A DNA stretch of 64,000 bases from Prorocentrum cordatum. Its lineage: Eukaryota > Sar > Dinophyceae > Prorocentrales > Prorocentraceae. The notes below the pieces were generated by a model, which was not told the origin of the DNA, ran no database searches, and worked only from the letters and a program-made list of their open reading frames with translations. The stretch is taken from the NCBI GenBank assembly GCA_963575745.1, contig CAUYUJ010017985.1, positions 34,612 through 98,611 of the forward strand, given 5' to 3'. How positions within the stretch are numbered: the first letter of the stretch is position 1; each line of letters starts with the position of its first letter. A program made the position numbers and the translations under genes. Positions 1-10,745 of the stretch are shown piece by piece.

Positions 1-102
1 CTCGCTCCTCCTCCTCGCTCCTCCTCCTCCTCCTCGCTCTTCCTTCTCGTGGTTATCCTCCTCGCTCCTCCTCCTCGCTCCCCCTCCCCCATGGTCCTCC
101 TA

Positions 103-141
<39 letters not shown>

Positions 142-300
142 CTACTCCTCCTGCTCCTCCTTCTTCTCCTTCTAGTCGCTCCCCTCGTCCTCCTCCTCCT
201 CGTCGCCCTCCTCGTCCTCCTCATCGTCGTCCTCCTCCTCCTCTTCCTCCTCCTCCTTCTCCTCTTCGTCGTTCCCCCTCATCCTCCTCTTCGGCCAGAG
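1..300. repeat. CTC/CCT low-complexity tract
   Basis: Nearly pure pyrimidine on the plus strand (CTC, CCT and GTC triplets). Open frames here read only Leu, Val, Ser or Pro runs, so no gene is called. Confidence 0.9.
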
Positions 301-448
301 GTGCTATGTTGCGCGAGACATCAGACATGCAGCGCAATGCCGAGTATTCTCCTTATTATTCTTCATCCTCCTCCTCCTCGTCGCTCCCTGTCCTCCTCCT
401 CCTCCTCCTACTCCCCCCTCCCTCCCCGCCCCCCCTCGGGACCATCGA

Positions 449-653
449 CATGGGTGCGGACAGATTCGGTACAAAGACCGACAGCATTCCCTGATCATTT
501 GAACAGGGCTCGCGGTCGGCGTCGCCGCGGACGTTGTCCGTTCGAGACAGCAGGCTGCCTTCCCAACAGCCGCCGATGCCCGTTTCGGACAACATATGTT
601 CGGGGCGGCGATTTTTTTTGTTTTGCCGTACCCACGTCGGGCGTCCAAATCCT
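449..653. mobile_element. Family F inverted-repeat element, copy 1
   Basis: About 205 bp related to copies at 11.5 and 13.7 kb. The 3' edge reads GTACCCACGTCGGGCGTCC and the 5' edge is a diverged reverse complement of it. The interior shares the CCGCCGCGGACGTTGTCC-like block and the CCCAACAGC blocks. No coding capacity, so a non-autonomous element is inferred. Confidence 0.65.
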
Positions 654-654
654 C

Positions 655-1250
655 TCGCCCGAGGCAGCGGAGGAAGGGGGCACGCAGGGGAGAGGGAGGG
701 GGGAGGGCGGGAGGGACAGCGAGGCGGGAATGCGGGAGAGGGGGAGGGAGACGAGGAGGGGAGGGGAGGGGGAGATGGAGGAGGAAGGGAAAGGGAGGCG
801 AGGAGGGAGGAGGGAGGATGGAGAAGGAGGGCGGGGTGCGGCATCTTGCCGAGGGACAACGTGAAGGGGGAAGTGGCAGGAGGCAGGGGAAGAGGGGGGA
901 GGAGGAAGGAGGAGGAGGAGGAGGAGGAGGGGAGGAGGAGGAGGCGGAGGTCGACGGCGTCTCTCGCTGCCTTCCTCCTCCTTCTTCTCCTCCTTCTTAT
1001 TACCTCTCCTCTAGTCTCTCCTCCTCCTAGTCTTCATCCTCCTCCTCCTTCCTCCTCTCCGCTATCCTCCTCACCGCTTCTCGTCTTCATACTCCCTTCC
1101 TCGTCCCTCCTCCTCCTCCTCCTCCTCCTCCTCCTCCTCCTCCTCGTCCTCACCCTTCTCCTGCCGTTTCCTCCCATCTTCTCCCTCATCCACCTTCCTC
1201 CTCACCCTCCTCTCCCCTCCCTCCTGTCGCCTCCCACCGCTCCTCCCTCT
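655..1250. repeat. Purine tract followed by pyrimidine tract
   Basis: About 655-955 is GGA/GAG-rich and about 960-1250 is CCT/CTC-rich on the same strand, so the two halves are roughly reverse complementary. Frames through it are repetitive Gly/Glu/Arg or Leu/Ser/Pro and are not treated as genes. Confidence 0.85.
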
Positions 1251-1354
1251 TCATACTACCCCCGTTCCGTCCCTGCTCCTCCCGCGTGCGTTCCGTCGCT
1301 CGCAGGAGCACGCGGGGAGAAGAGGGGGGAGAAGGGAAGGAAGGAGGGCGAATG

Positions 1355-1533
1355 ACCGATGCCGACTTCAGCTGGAAATTGGAACATCTTCATTACCAGC
1401 GGCGGGCTGTTTTTCAATCCCAGGGATTTTCGAGGGTCGGCCACGGCGTCGGGGTGGTGTGGCGTATACTTTGTTGATCCGTTTCCCCGGGAAGTTCTAT
1501 AGGGCCCCGTACACACCAGGATCCGTTTTCTTG
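1355..1533. mobile_element. Family G dispersed repeat, copy 1
   Basis: Shares a long interrupted match with 49705-49873, including ATTACCAGCGGCGGGCTGT, the CAATCCCAGGA block, GTCGGGGTGGTGTGG and a 3' CACCAGGATCC. Only two copies are in the window and termini are unclear. Confidence 0.6.
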
Positions 1534-1734
1534 CGTTCATTTCAGTGCAGGGTCGGAAAACGCATCGGTGTGTAGAGTTCGGTCCCCTATCGACGACGCC
1601 TACGGCGAATCACCGCCGCTCCCTTCCTTCTAGAATCGCCCATGTGGCCGAGCGTTGTGGCAAGAGGGCTCTGCCAAGCTATCGGACCATATGTTCCCCC
1701 AACCGCTGTGGAAGACCTTCTGGGAACACTTGGG

Positions 1735-1950
1735 GGAGGATGGCGGGGAAGACCAGGAGGAGCCGGAGGAGGAAGTGGAGGAGGAGGAGCGAGCATCTTG
1801 GGAGCTTTTGGGGACACTCTTGGGGCCTCCTGGGAGCTTCCCGGGAGCCTCTTAGATGCATCTTGGGGGCCTCGGGCCTCTTGGGGGCCTCTGGGGGGCT
1901 TCTCGGGGGCCTCGTTGGCCGTCTTGGTGGGCTCCTGGCCCGTCTGACGC
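1735..1950 (+). repeat. CTTGGGG-GCC degenerate minisatellite, copy 1
   Basis: Degenerate 12-30-bp units built on CTTGGGGGCCTC. Related tracts lie at 5.4, 9.8 (inverted), 24.6, 40.7 and 57.9 kb, often next to an AT-richer core following a CCGTCGGAAG-like motif. Confidence 0.7.
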
Positions 1951-2074
1951 CGTCGGAAGCCGCTGTCAGTGCTGCCTTCTTTAACTTATATGTCAAGTTT
2001 GGAGCGCTAGGCGAAGAGCCAAAAATTAGCCTGGCGAAGGACCCAACCATATGCAGTTGTGGGTACCGCAAGTG

Positions 2075-2658
2075 TGAGCATCTTCTTCGGTGGAGCTCCT
2101 TACGGGGCCACGAAAAGTGTGAGGGGTGTGCCGTAATGCATGTAAGTGACGTATGCGAACGCACCCACTGGGGCCTTCGGTGGAGCTCCCTATGGGGCCA
2201 CGAACCGTGTGAAGGGTGTGCCATAATGGGTGGCGGTGACGCATGCGACCGCACCCACTGGGGCCTTCGGTGGAGCTCCCTGTGGGGCCACGAACCGTGT
2301 GAAGGGTGTACCGTAATGGGTGGCGGTGGCGCATGCAAACGCACCCACTGGGGGGGTCTTTTTGATTTTATTTTTTTGTTTTATTTCTTGTTTTTTTTTA
2401 TTAGTTTTTTTATTTTGTTTTTGTTATTTTTTTTATTTTTGTTTTTTTTTTTTCTTTTTTATTTTTTTGATTTTTTTTATATTTTTCTTTTCGTTTCTTT
2501 TTTGTTTTTTTGCTTTTTATTTTTTTTTTTTTTTTTTTTTTTTTTTTGTTTTTTTTTTTTTTTTCTTTTTTTTTTTATTTTTTTTTTTTGTTTTTTTTTT
2601 TGTTTATTTTTTTTACTTCTAACAATTTTTTTGTTTCTTTTTTTTGTTTTTTTTTCAT

Positions 2659-2690
<32 letters not shown>

Positions 2691-2716
2691 GTTTTTTTTT
2701 TTTTTTTTTTATTTTT

Positions 2717-2750
<34 letters not shown>

Positions 2751-5190
2751 TTTCGTGGACTTGGGGGACTTTCCTATGGGCCACGAACCGTGTTAGGGGT
2801 GTGCCGTAATGGGTGGCGGTGGCGCATGCAACCGCACCCATTGGGGCCTTCGGTGGAGCTCCCTCTGTGGCCACGAACCGTGAGAGGTGTGCCGCAATAG
2901 GTGGCGGTGACGCATGCAACCGCACCCACTGGGGCCGAGGGTTGTGTCGTAATGGATGGCGGTGACGCATGCGAACGCACCCACTGGGGCCTTCGGTGGA
3001 GCTCCTTGTGGGTCACGATCCGTGTGAAGGGTGTGTCGTAATGGATGGCGGTGACGCATGCGAACGCACCCACTGGGGCCTTCGGTGGAGCTCCTTGTGG
3101 GGCCACGAACCGTGTGAAGGGTGTGCCGTAATGGATAGCGGTGACGCATGCAACCGCACCCACTGGGGCCTTCGGTGGAGCTCCTTGTGGGGTCACGAAC
3201 CGTGTGAGGGGTGTGCCGCAATGGGTGGCGATGACGCATGCAGCCGCACCCACAGGGGCCTTCGGTGGAGCTGTCTATGGGGCCACGAACCGTGTGATGG
3301 GTGTGCCGCAATGGGTTGCGGTGACGCATGCAACCGCGCCCACTGGGGCCTTCGGTGGAGCTCCCTATGGGGCCACGAACCGTGTGAGGGGTGTGCTGCA
3401 ATGGGTGGCGGTGACGCGTGCAACCGCACCCACTGGGGCCTTCGGTGGAGCTCCCTATGGGGCCACGAAACATGTGAAGGGTGTGCCGTAATGGGTGGCG
3501 GTGACGCATGCAACCGCACCCACTGGGGCCTTCGGTGGAGCTCCTTGTGGGGCAACGAACCGTGTGATGCGTCGTAATAGGTGGCGGTGACACATGCAAC
3601 CGCACCCACTGGGGCATTCGGTGGGGCTCCCTATGGGGCCACGATCCGTTTGAGGGGTGTGCCGTAATGGGATGCGGCGACGCATGCAACCGCACCCACT
3701 TGGGCCCTCGGTGGAGCTGCCTATGGGGCCACGAAGCGTGCGAGGGGTGTGCCGCAATGTGTGGTGGTGACGCATGCAGCCGCACCCACTGGGGCCTTCG
3801 GTGGAGCTGCCTATGGGGTCACGAAGCGTGTGAGGGGTGTGCCGTAATGGGTGGCGGTGGCGCATGCAGTCGCACCCACTTGGGCCTTCGGTGGAGCTCC
3901 CTATGGGGCAACAAACCGTGTGAGGGGTGTGCCGTAATGGGTGGCGGTGACGCATGCGAACGCATTTGGGGCCTTCGGTGGAGCTCCCTATGGGGCCACG
4001 AATCGTGTGATGGATGTGTCGTAATGGGTGGCGGCGACGCATGCAACCGCACCCACTGGGGCCTTCGGTGGAGCTCCTTGTGGGGCAACGAGCCGTGTGA
4101 GGGGTGTGCCTTAATGGGTGGCGGTGACGCATGCAGCCCCACCCACTGGGGCCTTCGGTCGAACTCCCTATGGGGCCACGAAACTCGTGAGGGGGTTGCC
4201 GTAACGGGTGGCGGTGACGCATGCTTTCGCACCCCTTGGGGCCTTCGGTGGAGCTCCTTCTAAGGCCACGAACCGTGTGAGGGGTGTGCCGTAATGGGTG
4301 GCGGTGGCGCATGTAACCGCACCCACTTGGGCCTTCGGTGGAGCTCCTTGTGGGGCCGCGGACCGTGTGAGGGGTGTGCCGTAATGGGTGGCGGTGACGC
4401 ATGCAACCGCATTGGGGCCTTCGGTGGAGCTCTCTATGGGGCCACGATCCGTGTGAGCGGTGTGCCGTAATGTGTGGCGGTGACGCATGCAACCGCACCC
4501 ATTGGAGCTTTCGGTGGAGCTCCCTATGGGGTCACGAACTGTGCGAGGGGTGTGCCGTGACGGTGATGCTGATGAGCCTTCGGTGGACTCCCTATGGGGC
4601 CACGAATCGTGTGATGGATGTGTCGTAATGTGTGGCGGCGACGCATGCAATCGCACCCACTGGGGCCTTCGGTGGAGCCCCTTGTGAAGGGTGTGATGTA
4701 ATGGCGTGAAGGGTCACGATCCGTGTGGAGGGTGTGTCGTAATGGATGGCGGTGACGCATGCGAACGCACCCACTGGGGCCTTCGGTGGAGCTCCTTGTG
4801 GGGTCACGAACCGTGTGAGGGGTGTGCCGTAATGTGTGGCGGTGGCGCATGCAGCCGTTCTTGGGGCTTTCGGTGGAGCTTCCTATGGGGCCACGAATCG
4901 TGTGATGGATGTGTCGTAATGTGTGGCGGCGACGCATGCAATCGCACCCACTGGGGCCTTCGGTGGAGCTCCTTGTGGGGTCACGAACCGTGTGAGGGGT
5001 GTGCCGTGATGTGTGGCGGTGGCGCATGCAGCCGCCCTTGGGGCTTTCGGTGGAGCTCCCTATGGGGCCACGAAACGTTTGAGGGGTGCGTCGTAATGTG
5101 CGGCGGTGACGCATGCAACCGCACCCACTGGAGCTTTCGGTGGAGCTCCCTATGGGGTCACGAACTGTGTGAGGGGTGTGCCGTGACGGT
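2075..5190 (+). repeat. 90-bp tandem array (about 30 units)
   Basis: Each unit contains CGCACCCACTGGGGCCTTCG, GTGGAGCTCC, GGGGCCACGAACCGTGTG and a GACGCATGCAACC segment. The spacing is 90 bp through 3156-3516. Because 90 is a multiple of three, several frames stay open on both strands and give 30-residue repeats. Some units are shortened or deleted. This is a satellite-like repeat and the open frames are not credible proteins. Confidence 0.93.
2361..2755 (+). repeat. Poly-T tract interrupting the 90-bp array
   Basis: About 395 bp of T with scattered G, A and C, splitting the array into a short left and a long right part. It could be a very long decayed poly(A) tail of a minus-strand retroinsertion, or an expanded T tract. 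No body of a retroelement is visible beside it. Confidence 0.9.
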
Positions 5191-5199
5191 GATGCTGAT

Positions 5200-5400
5200 G
5201 ATGGGGAGAGGGAGGGGGGGCAGCGGGAGGAGGAGAAGGAGGAGGAGGAGGAGGAGGAGGAGGAGGAGGAGGAGGAGGAGGAGGAAGGGACGCACGGCGC
5301 TGTCTCTTCAAAACAGGAGGAGAAGGAGGAGGAGGAGGAGGAGGAGGAGGAGGAGGAGGAGGAGGAGGAGGAAGGGACGCACGGCGCTGTCTCTTCAAAA
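5200..5400. repeat. GGA tract with duplicated 30-bp insert
   Basis: GAG/GGA microsatellite containing two copies of a segment with GAAGGGACGCACGGCGCTG followed by TCTCTTCAAAAC (near 5285 and 5373), i.e. a duplicated unit of roughly 88 bp. Confidence 0.85.
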
Positions 5401-5419
5401 CAAGGATCCAACACCACAA

Positions 5420-5870
5420 GATTGTTGGGAACAACTTTTGGACTGCTCCAGGGCCGTCTTGGGGACTTCCTTGGGCGTCTTAGAGGTCTCTTGGGCCGTC
5501 CTAGGGCCCTCTTGGGGCTGTCTTGGGGGCTTCCTGGGCAGTCCTGATGCCATTTTGGAGGCCTCTTGGGCGATCTTGGGGCCCTCTTCAGCCGTCGGAA
5601 GGCCGAAAAGGAGCAAATACGACAATCCTTCAGAAATCGTACGAAAATCAAATATTTGGACCTCGTTGGGCCATCCTAGAGAACCTCTTGGAGCCTTCTT
5701 GAGCCGTCTTAGAGCCCTCTTGGGAGGCCTTTGGGGCCGTCTTGGTGAAGGCATCTTGAACCCTCTTGGGTCGTCTTGGAGGCCATCTTGGACCATCTTT
5801 GGAGGCCATCTTGGCCGTCTTGTCTTGGAGGCATCTTGAAGCCCAGTTGGGGCCATCTTGGGCGTGAACT
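5420..5870 (+). repeat. CTTGGGG-GCC degenerate minisatellite, copy 2
   Basis: Repeated GTCTTGGGG, CTTGGGCGTC and GGCCTCTTGGG units with an AT-rich core at about 5605-5660. Same family as 1.7 kb. Confidence 0.75.
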
Positions 5871-5879
5871 GCACTGACA

Positions 5880-7370
5880 TGCGCACTTTGCGGTCCCGTC
5901 TGGGTGGCCGGCGGGCTGGGCCGGAGCCCCAGGGGGGGTTCTTTTGGAAGTGAACCAAAACTAGAGACACAGGGGGCGGCGAATTTAGTGACATTCGGTC
6001 ACCGCGGCACTCTGTCGACAGTACAGGGGGGCGCTCGCCGCTTGCATGCGCACGCTCAGGCACAGCGAGCTGCCTTACGACATAGGGAGCGACGATAGCA
6101 GAAGGCGGTGCCTGGTGAGGTACTTGTTGGACCCTACCTAGATCTGGTTTCCCGGAGAAGCTCCCCATAACTTGCGGGAGATAGAGTCGGGGCGAGACGA
6201 TTGCCGCCCCCAGGCGAAGGTTCGTCGAGCGCACGAGGCTGGCAGCGCTGGCGACGACCAAAGCACCCTTCCGCATCGCTTGCCAAGCCTACGCAGGATG
6301 CCCCTCCCCCCGAAGGCCGTGCCGATGAAGACCGCGCCCATGGAAGCCCCTGGGCCTGCGTGGCCTCCAGCTGCTTTGCTGGCCACCTCCATTCGTTCCA
6401 TGGTCTTCTCCGCACAGATTTGCGGATTGGCAGTGTGATCGGGGCGGGCACAGAGGTCGGCTCCCCCAGATCCGCTCCGAGACCAAGCGGGCACTCGCTT
6501 GCCTCGGCACGCAGTAGCGGTCGCTTTTTCCGGGCTGCCGCCTCGCGCGAGGCGCACACGCCGCGCCCGTGCGGAGATTGTTAATCGCATGTTTGGCCGG
6601 ACCTTTCAGCATCGGGCACGACTGATCATTTGAAGCGGAGGAACGCCCTGACATACGTTCTCACCGCGCGCCCAGCTTGCGTTTTGTCTGTCGAGCACCG
6701 TCCGGGGGCGTTTTGTCGAGGGGCGCCCCAGAGACCTTCCGTGTAATAGTGGGTTCCTTATGGTTTCCCTCGCACCGCATGCAGCGCGGAGAACTCTTGT
6801 CGAAAGGCTGCGTCGCGACGCGCCCCAGCCAAAACAACGCAGTGCGAACGCGAATCTGGCTACAGCGGAGCAGGGGGGATAAATGAATAGTTGGAGAGGG
6901 GGGAAGAGATTTACGCCGCTCTGTGCATTGCGAGTGCTGTTTTCTGCGTAAATGATAGCGCCCAGGACATACCCATGGCCACCTCGAACCAAGCAGGTTG
7001 CAACATGACACGCCATCGCAGGAACCCGAAATACAGCAACATTGGCACGTGGGTTGTGTCGGTGGTGTAATGAGCGTTTCCAGGCCTTGCAAGGTTCCCC
7101 CCAGAGGCCCGCATTTGCCCAAAACTACGGCCACGGCCGTCTTGTTTATTTCACGTCGCAGGGGAGTGCGTGGGTACTGAGACTGCTCCTCCCCTTTCGC
7201 TGGCTTCGCAACTTCTGGGGGATCGGATCTTGCGCATCTCGGCGGCCGGACCGCCGCCCAACATCCTTCGTCGACATGCGGCCCACTGTGGAAACAAGAG
7301 GTACACGTCCTTCCACCCCCCACACCTATCGCACCCCGTTGCGCAGCGGTCCGAAGAGATTAGCAGTCAG
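5880..7370. other. No recognisable gene
   Basis: Mixed-composition DNA. Short frames exist on both strands, the longest a 150-codon minus frame at 6138-6590, but none shows a recognisable domain and competing frames overlap it. No repeat family was identified here. Confidence 0.5.
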
Positions 7371-7371
7371 G

Positions 7372-7530
7372 ATCGTTGGCGCCGATCGAGGCGAGTCGGG
7401 AGGCGGGGATGCGGCGCCTGGGAGGCCATGGAAATTATCGGGCCCCACATCGCGCCGCATCACGCATGCGTCGGCGATGCGGCGCGGTCCTCTCGCCCCA
7501 TTTACTCGACCGCGTGTGGGAGGCGTGGGT
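7372..7530. mobile_element. Family H inverted-repeat element, copy 1
   Basis: Contains the family hallmark GCATGCGTCGGCGATGCGGC followed by GCGGTCCTC. The left arm is diverged. Full-length relatives are at 41.4 and 56.2 kb. Confidence 0.5.
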
Positions 7531-7856
7531 TCGTGGCAACGATCAGGGCCTGGGGTTGCCAGATGCGTAGTAGGCCCAAAGATGTCCCAGGCAACCGCCA
7601 TTCTGAGGCCGCTGGGGGCATCTTGGGTCCCATGAGGGGGTGTATTGCAGGCCACCGGATGGGCCCCTTTTTTCCAGAAACGCGGACCGCGACCACTTCT
7701 GGCATCACCCGATGAAGACCCCCACGCCCAATTACGAGGGCATCAGGTCTGGATTCGGCAAAAGACTGCGCCTGAGTCCGGGGGCCGACTGGGAGTCGAC
7801 TGGGCCCAACAAGGGGGCACAACGGGTGCACGGCTCCTTCCCCCCGTCTTCTCCTT
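7531..7856. other. No recognisable gene
   Basis: Unique-looking sequence between two elements. Nothing coding was recognised on either strand. Confidence 0.4.
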
Positions 7857-7978
7857 GGCATCGCTCGGACGGGTGCATTTTTTCTCGGCGACGGCCATCG
7901 AGGACCATCCTTGATCATTTGGCGAAAAAAACACACGAAATCGAAAAATACACGAGGAATGGACGTCCGAGCGATGGC
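7857..7978. mobile_element. Family D inverted-repeat element, copy 1
   Basis: Bounded by GGCATCGCTCGGACG and CGTCCGAGCGATGGC in inverted orientation. The interior contains GACGGCCATCGAGGACCATCC and a TTGATCATTTGGCGAAAAA block that recur in the copies at 45.6 and 60.9 kb. About 122 bp, non-coding. Confidence 0.8.
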
Positions 7979-8213
7979 GAGCCTCGCCCCCCGTGCAGCA
8001 GCGCCCCATCCCCGCCCCGCCTCTTCCCGGGCAGGATCCCCGCCCCGCCTTCTTCCAGGCGGGTGCGCGGCTCGTTCCCGGGCTCTTTCGCCCCCCATGA
8101 AGGCACACCCGATCCCCGCCCTGCCTCTCCCAGACAGGCGCACACATGTCCGCCCCACAGCTCACCCACATGACAACATGAATCGGCGGCGAGCGAGGGG
8201 GGGAAATGAGAAG
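7979..8213. other. CCCCGCCC-rich spacer, no gene
   Basis: Repeats of GATCCCCGCCC with CAGGCG segments (8005-8130). No credible gene. Confidence 0.5.
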
Positions 8214-8465
8214 GACAAGGCCTTCTCAGCAGGTTCGGAGGTCTCCCGGCCCTCGCAGGAGTTGTCCAAGCCTCCCCCGAACGAAACAACAGTCAGGAAC
8301 AGGAACAGGCCTCTTCAGCAGGTTCGGAAGTCTCCCGGCCCTCTCAGGAGTTGTCCAAGCCTGCCCCGAAGAAAAGCAAAAGTCAGAAGGCGCGAGGGCT
8401 TCCGAGAAGTCCCGCCGCCTTCTGAGAAGGCATTCTCGTTCTCCTTTCCCTCCCTCGCTCGCCGC
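8214..8465. mobile_element. Family I element, copy 1 (duplicated core)
   Basis: Contains two tandem copies of GGTTCGGAGGTCTCCCGGCC and CAGGAGTTGTCCAAGCCT (8230 and 8320), ending with CCCGCCGCCTTCTGAGAAGG. Relatives at 40.1 and 41.7 kb have one core each, so this copy underwent internal duplication. Confidence 0.7.
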
Positions 8466-8574
8466 CGAATGAAGCAACACCCGATCCCCGCCCCGCCGGT
8501 TTGTTATCCGTCTGGGTGGCCAGGCCGACAGCGTGCTGCTCGAGTCCGGGCACAGCTGCTGCCAGGCCGAGGCC

Positions 8575-8800
8575 GACGACCTCTTGAGGCGGCCGCCCCC
8601 CGACGACGACGACGTCGACGGCGTCGGCGACGACGACGACGCCGTCGTCGGCGACGGGGGCGGCCGCGAGGACGACGACGATGGCGACGGCGTCCGCGAC
8701 GATGTCGACGACGTCGTCGTCGGCGACGGGGGCGGCGACGCGGATGGCGAAGGTGGCGGCGCCGCCGAAGTCGACGCCGACGATGGCGCCGCAGGCTGTG
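8575..8800. repeat. GAC/GTC/GGC trinucleotide tract
   Basis: Long run of GACGAC, GTCGTC and GGCGAC triplets, largely self-complementary. It keeps Asp, Val/Val or Ser/Arg frames open on both strands and is not a gene. Confidence 0.85.
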
Positions 8801-9007
8801 TCGACGGCGGCGACCACGAAAACGCTGGCGCCCTCGTGTCGCAGGCCCCTGGGCGTCTCGCCATGGGGCGGGAAGTGTGTGTTCCCATCTATCCTCCTGT
8901 GTTGTTGGGTGCTCGTCTGAATTCGCAGCGCGCCGTCACACCTATCCGCACCTCCTTCCTCTCCTCCTCTTCCTCCTCCTCTTCCCGTCCTTCTCCTCCC
9001 TCGACTC

Positions 9008-9775
9008 CACCACACTCCCCTCACATGCTTCCTGGTCCCATAGGGAGCTCCACCGAAGTCCCCAGTGGCAAAGTTGGCACGGCGTGCCCCCGCCCATTCG
9101 GCACACCCCTTACACGCGTCGTTTCCCCAGAGTTGGCTCCACCGAAGTCCCCAGTGGCAAAGTTCGCATGGCGTCGCCCCGCCCATTACGGCACACCTCT
9201 CACACGTTGTGCTGGCCCATAGGGAGTTCCACCGCAGGTACTGGCGGCCAAGTTCGCATGGTGCCGCCCATTTCGGCGCACGTCTCGTTGGCCAGTGGGA
9301 GCTCCACCGACGGCACCAGTGGCAAGCATGTCTTCGCCCCGCTTATTTCGCCCCCCCCCTTGACGCGCTTCGGGGCCCCGGCAGGCGTTTCTCAGACTGC
9401 CCCGGAGGCGAAGTTCGCCATGGCGTCGCCCCGCAAAGTTCGGCAAACACCTCTCGAACGGTCCGTGGTCACCGAGGTGGTTCTCTCTGAGGCCCAGGTG
9501 GCAGGAGTCGCACGACCTCGCCCCGCCCGTTGTGGCACACCCTCACACTTCGTGGCCTTGGAGGGAGTTCCACCGAAGACCCCACTGGCAAGGCCCGCCT
9601 GGCGTCCCACGTCTTGTTTCCCCGCGCTGCCCTCGCCCCTCCTGTGTTGGGCACACCCCTCGCACGCTCCGTGGCCATACTGGGAGTTCCTCCGAAGGCC
9701 CCACTGGAAGTTTCGCATGTCGCCCCGCCCATCTCGGCACATCCCTCGCACGTGTTGTGGCCCCGCCATCCTTCC
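9008..9775 (-). repeat. Diverged inverted relative of the 90-bp array
   Basis: About eight to nine diverged units carrying GGGAGCTCCACCGAAG, CCCCAGTGGCAAAGTT and CGGCACACCCC, the reverse complement of landmarks in the 2.1-5.2 kb array. Unit lengths vary by several bases, so the open frame is no longer preserved as cleanly. Confidence 0.85.
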
Positions 9776-9784
9776 ACTCTCTGT

Positions 9785-10195
9785 TTAGAGCCCCAAGAGG
9801 ATCCGAGGTCAGCCCAGGAGACCTCCATGGCGGTTCAAAAGGCTTCAAGGCGGCCTCTAGGGGGGGACCGCGGAGCGATTTTCGGAGCGCCTTGTGGGAT
9901 ATATGCCCCTTTCAGGCCTTGAAATTGCTTCCAAGACCGCCCAAGAGGCTTCCGAGAGGGCTTCAAGAGGACTCAGGGCAGGGTCCCGAGAGCCCGGAAA
10001 TCATGGATCCCCTCTCGGCTGTTGAATTGTATATTTGTGTTCTCGCTGCGTCGTGCTTCCAATCTGCGACGGCCCAAGAGGCCCACACTATCGCCCGAAG
10101 TCGGCCCCGGGGGCCCCCCGAGAGGGCCCCAAGACCACCCAGGAGAGCCCCAAGCCAGCTGGGGAGGCCCCCAACGCGACCCAAAAAGGCTTGCT
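9785..10195 (-). repeat. CTTGGGG-GCC minisatellite, inverted copy
   Basis: GGCCCCAAGA and GGCTTCCGAGAGGGC units, the reverse complement of the 1.7 and 5.4 kb tracts, with an AT-richer core near 10020-10060. Confidence 0.65.
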
Positions 10196-10398
10196 CGCGT
10201 CGAGTCGAATTTGCATGTTGTTGCTCCGGGTCGGCTCGGCAAACGCAGTTCTGGCCTCATTGGCTGGTACCGATCTTCGCGTACAACGGGATGCTGTTGC
10301 CAGCCGTCCGATTGCACATGTGGCCATGGTCCTCAAGCGATCGAATGAGAAAGCCTGTCCGCAAACGCAATCTCCTCGAGCTCCACGTGGACTTCTTT

Positions 10399-10502
10399 TG
10401 ATCTGCGCTAGGACCCCCCTGTCGGCGCCTCTGGTGCGATCCGAGCGCCACGGACAGGGGTCCAGCGCGGATCCTAGAAGTCCGCGCGGACTTTCGAAGT
10501 TT
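10399..10502. mobile_element. Family C short palindromic element
   Basis: TCTGCGCTAGGACCCCC on the left and GGGGTCCAGCGCGGATCC with CCGCGCGGACTTTCGAAG on the right, matching the arms of the better preserved family C copies. About 104 bp. Confidence 0.6.
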
Positions 10503-10504
10503 TC

Positions 10505-10575
10505 GGTTCTATACGTGTGTATATGTATATATACACGTACACATACACGTACATCTATATGTATGTATGCACATG
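10505..10575. repeat. ACGTACA/TATA microsatellite
   Basis: Alternating GTATATGTATAT and ACACGTACACATACACGTAC units. Confidence 0.85.
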
Positions 10576-10745
10576 TTGTTTGTGTACTGGTTGAAGCAAT
10601 CAACGTTGCATTCCATGGGCATGTCGGCCCAACCCGTGACTCGGTCCGTCTCGGCCGATTGCCCGCGCACCGCCTCGTGGGGCTCGACGCGTGCGCGCCC
10701 CGTCGCTGATCGGTTTGTGCGAAGGTTGCTTTCTGTTGCGGGTGA

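Noticed and set aside
2793-4498. His/Ser/Pro repeat proteins of 330-347 codons (minus) and Cys/Trp repeat proteins (plus)
   Set aside because: Both strands are open because the unit is 90 bp; treated as satellite.
7911-9788. 625-codon plus-strand ORF
   Set aside because: It runs through family I, trinucleotide and inverted 90-bp repeats; openness follows from GC-rich simple sequence.
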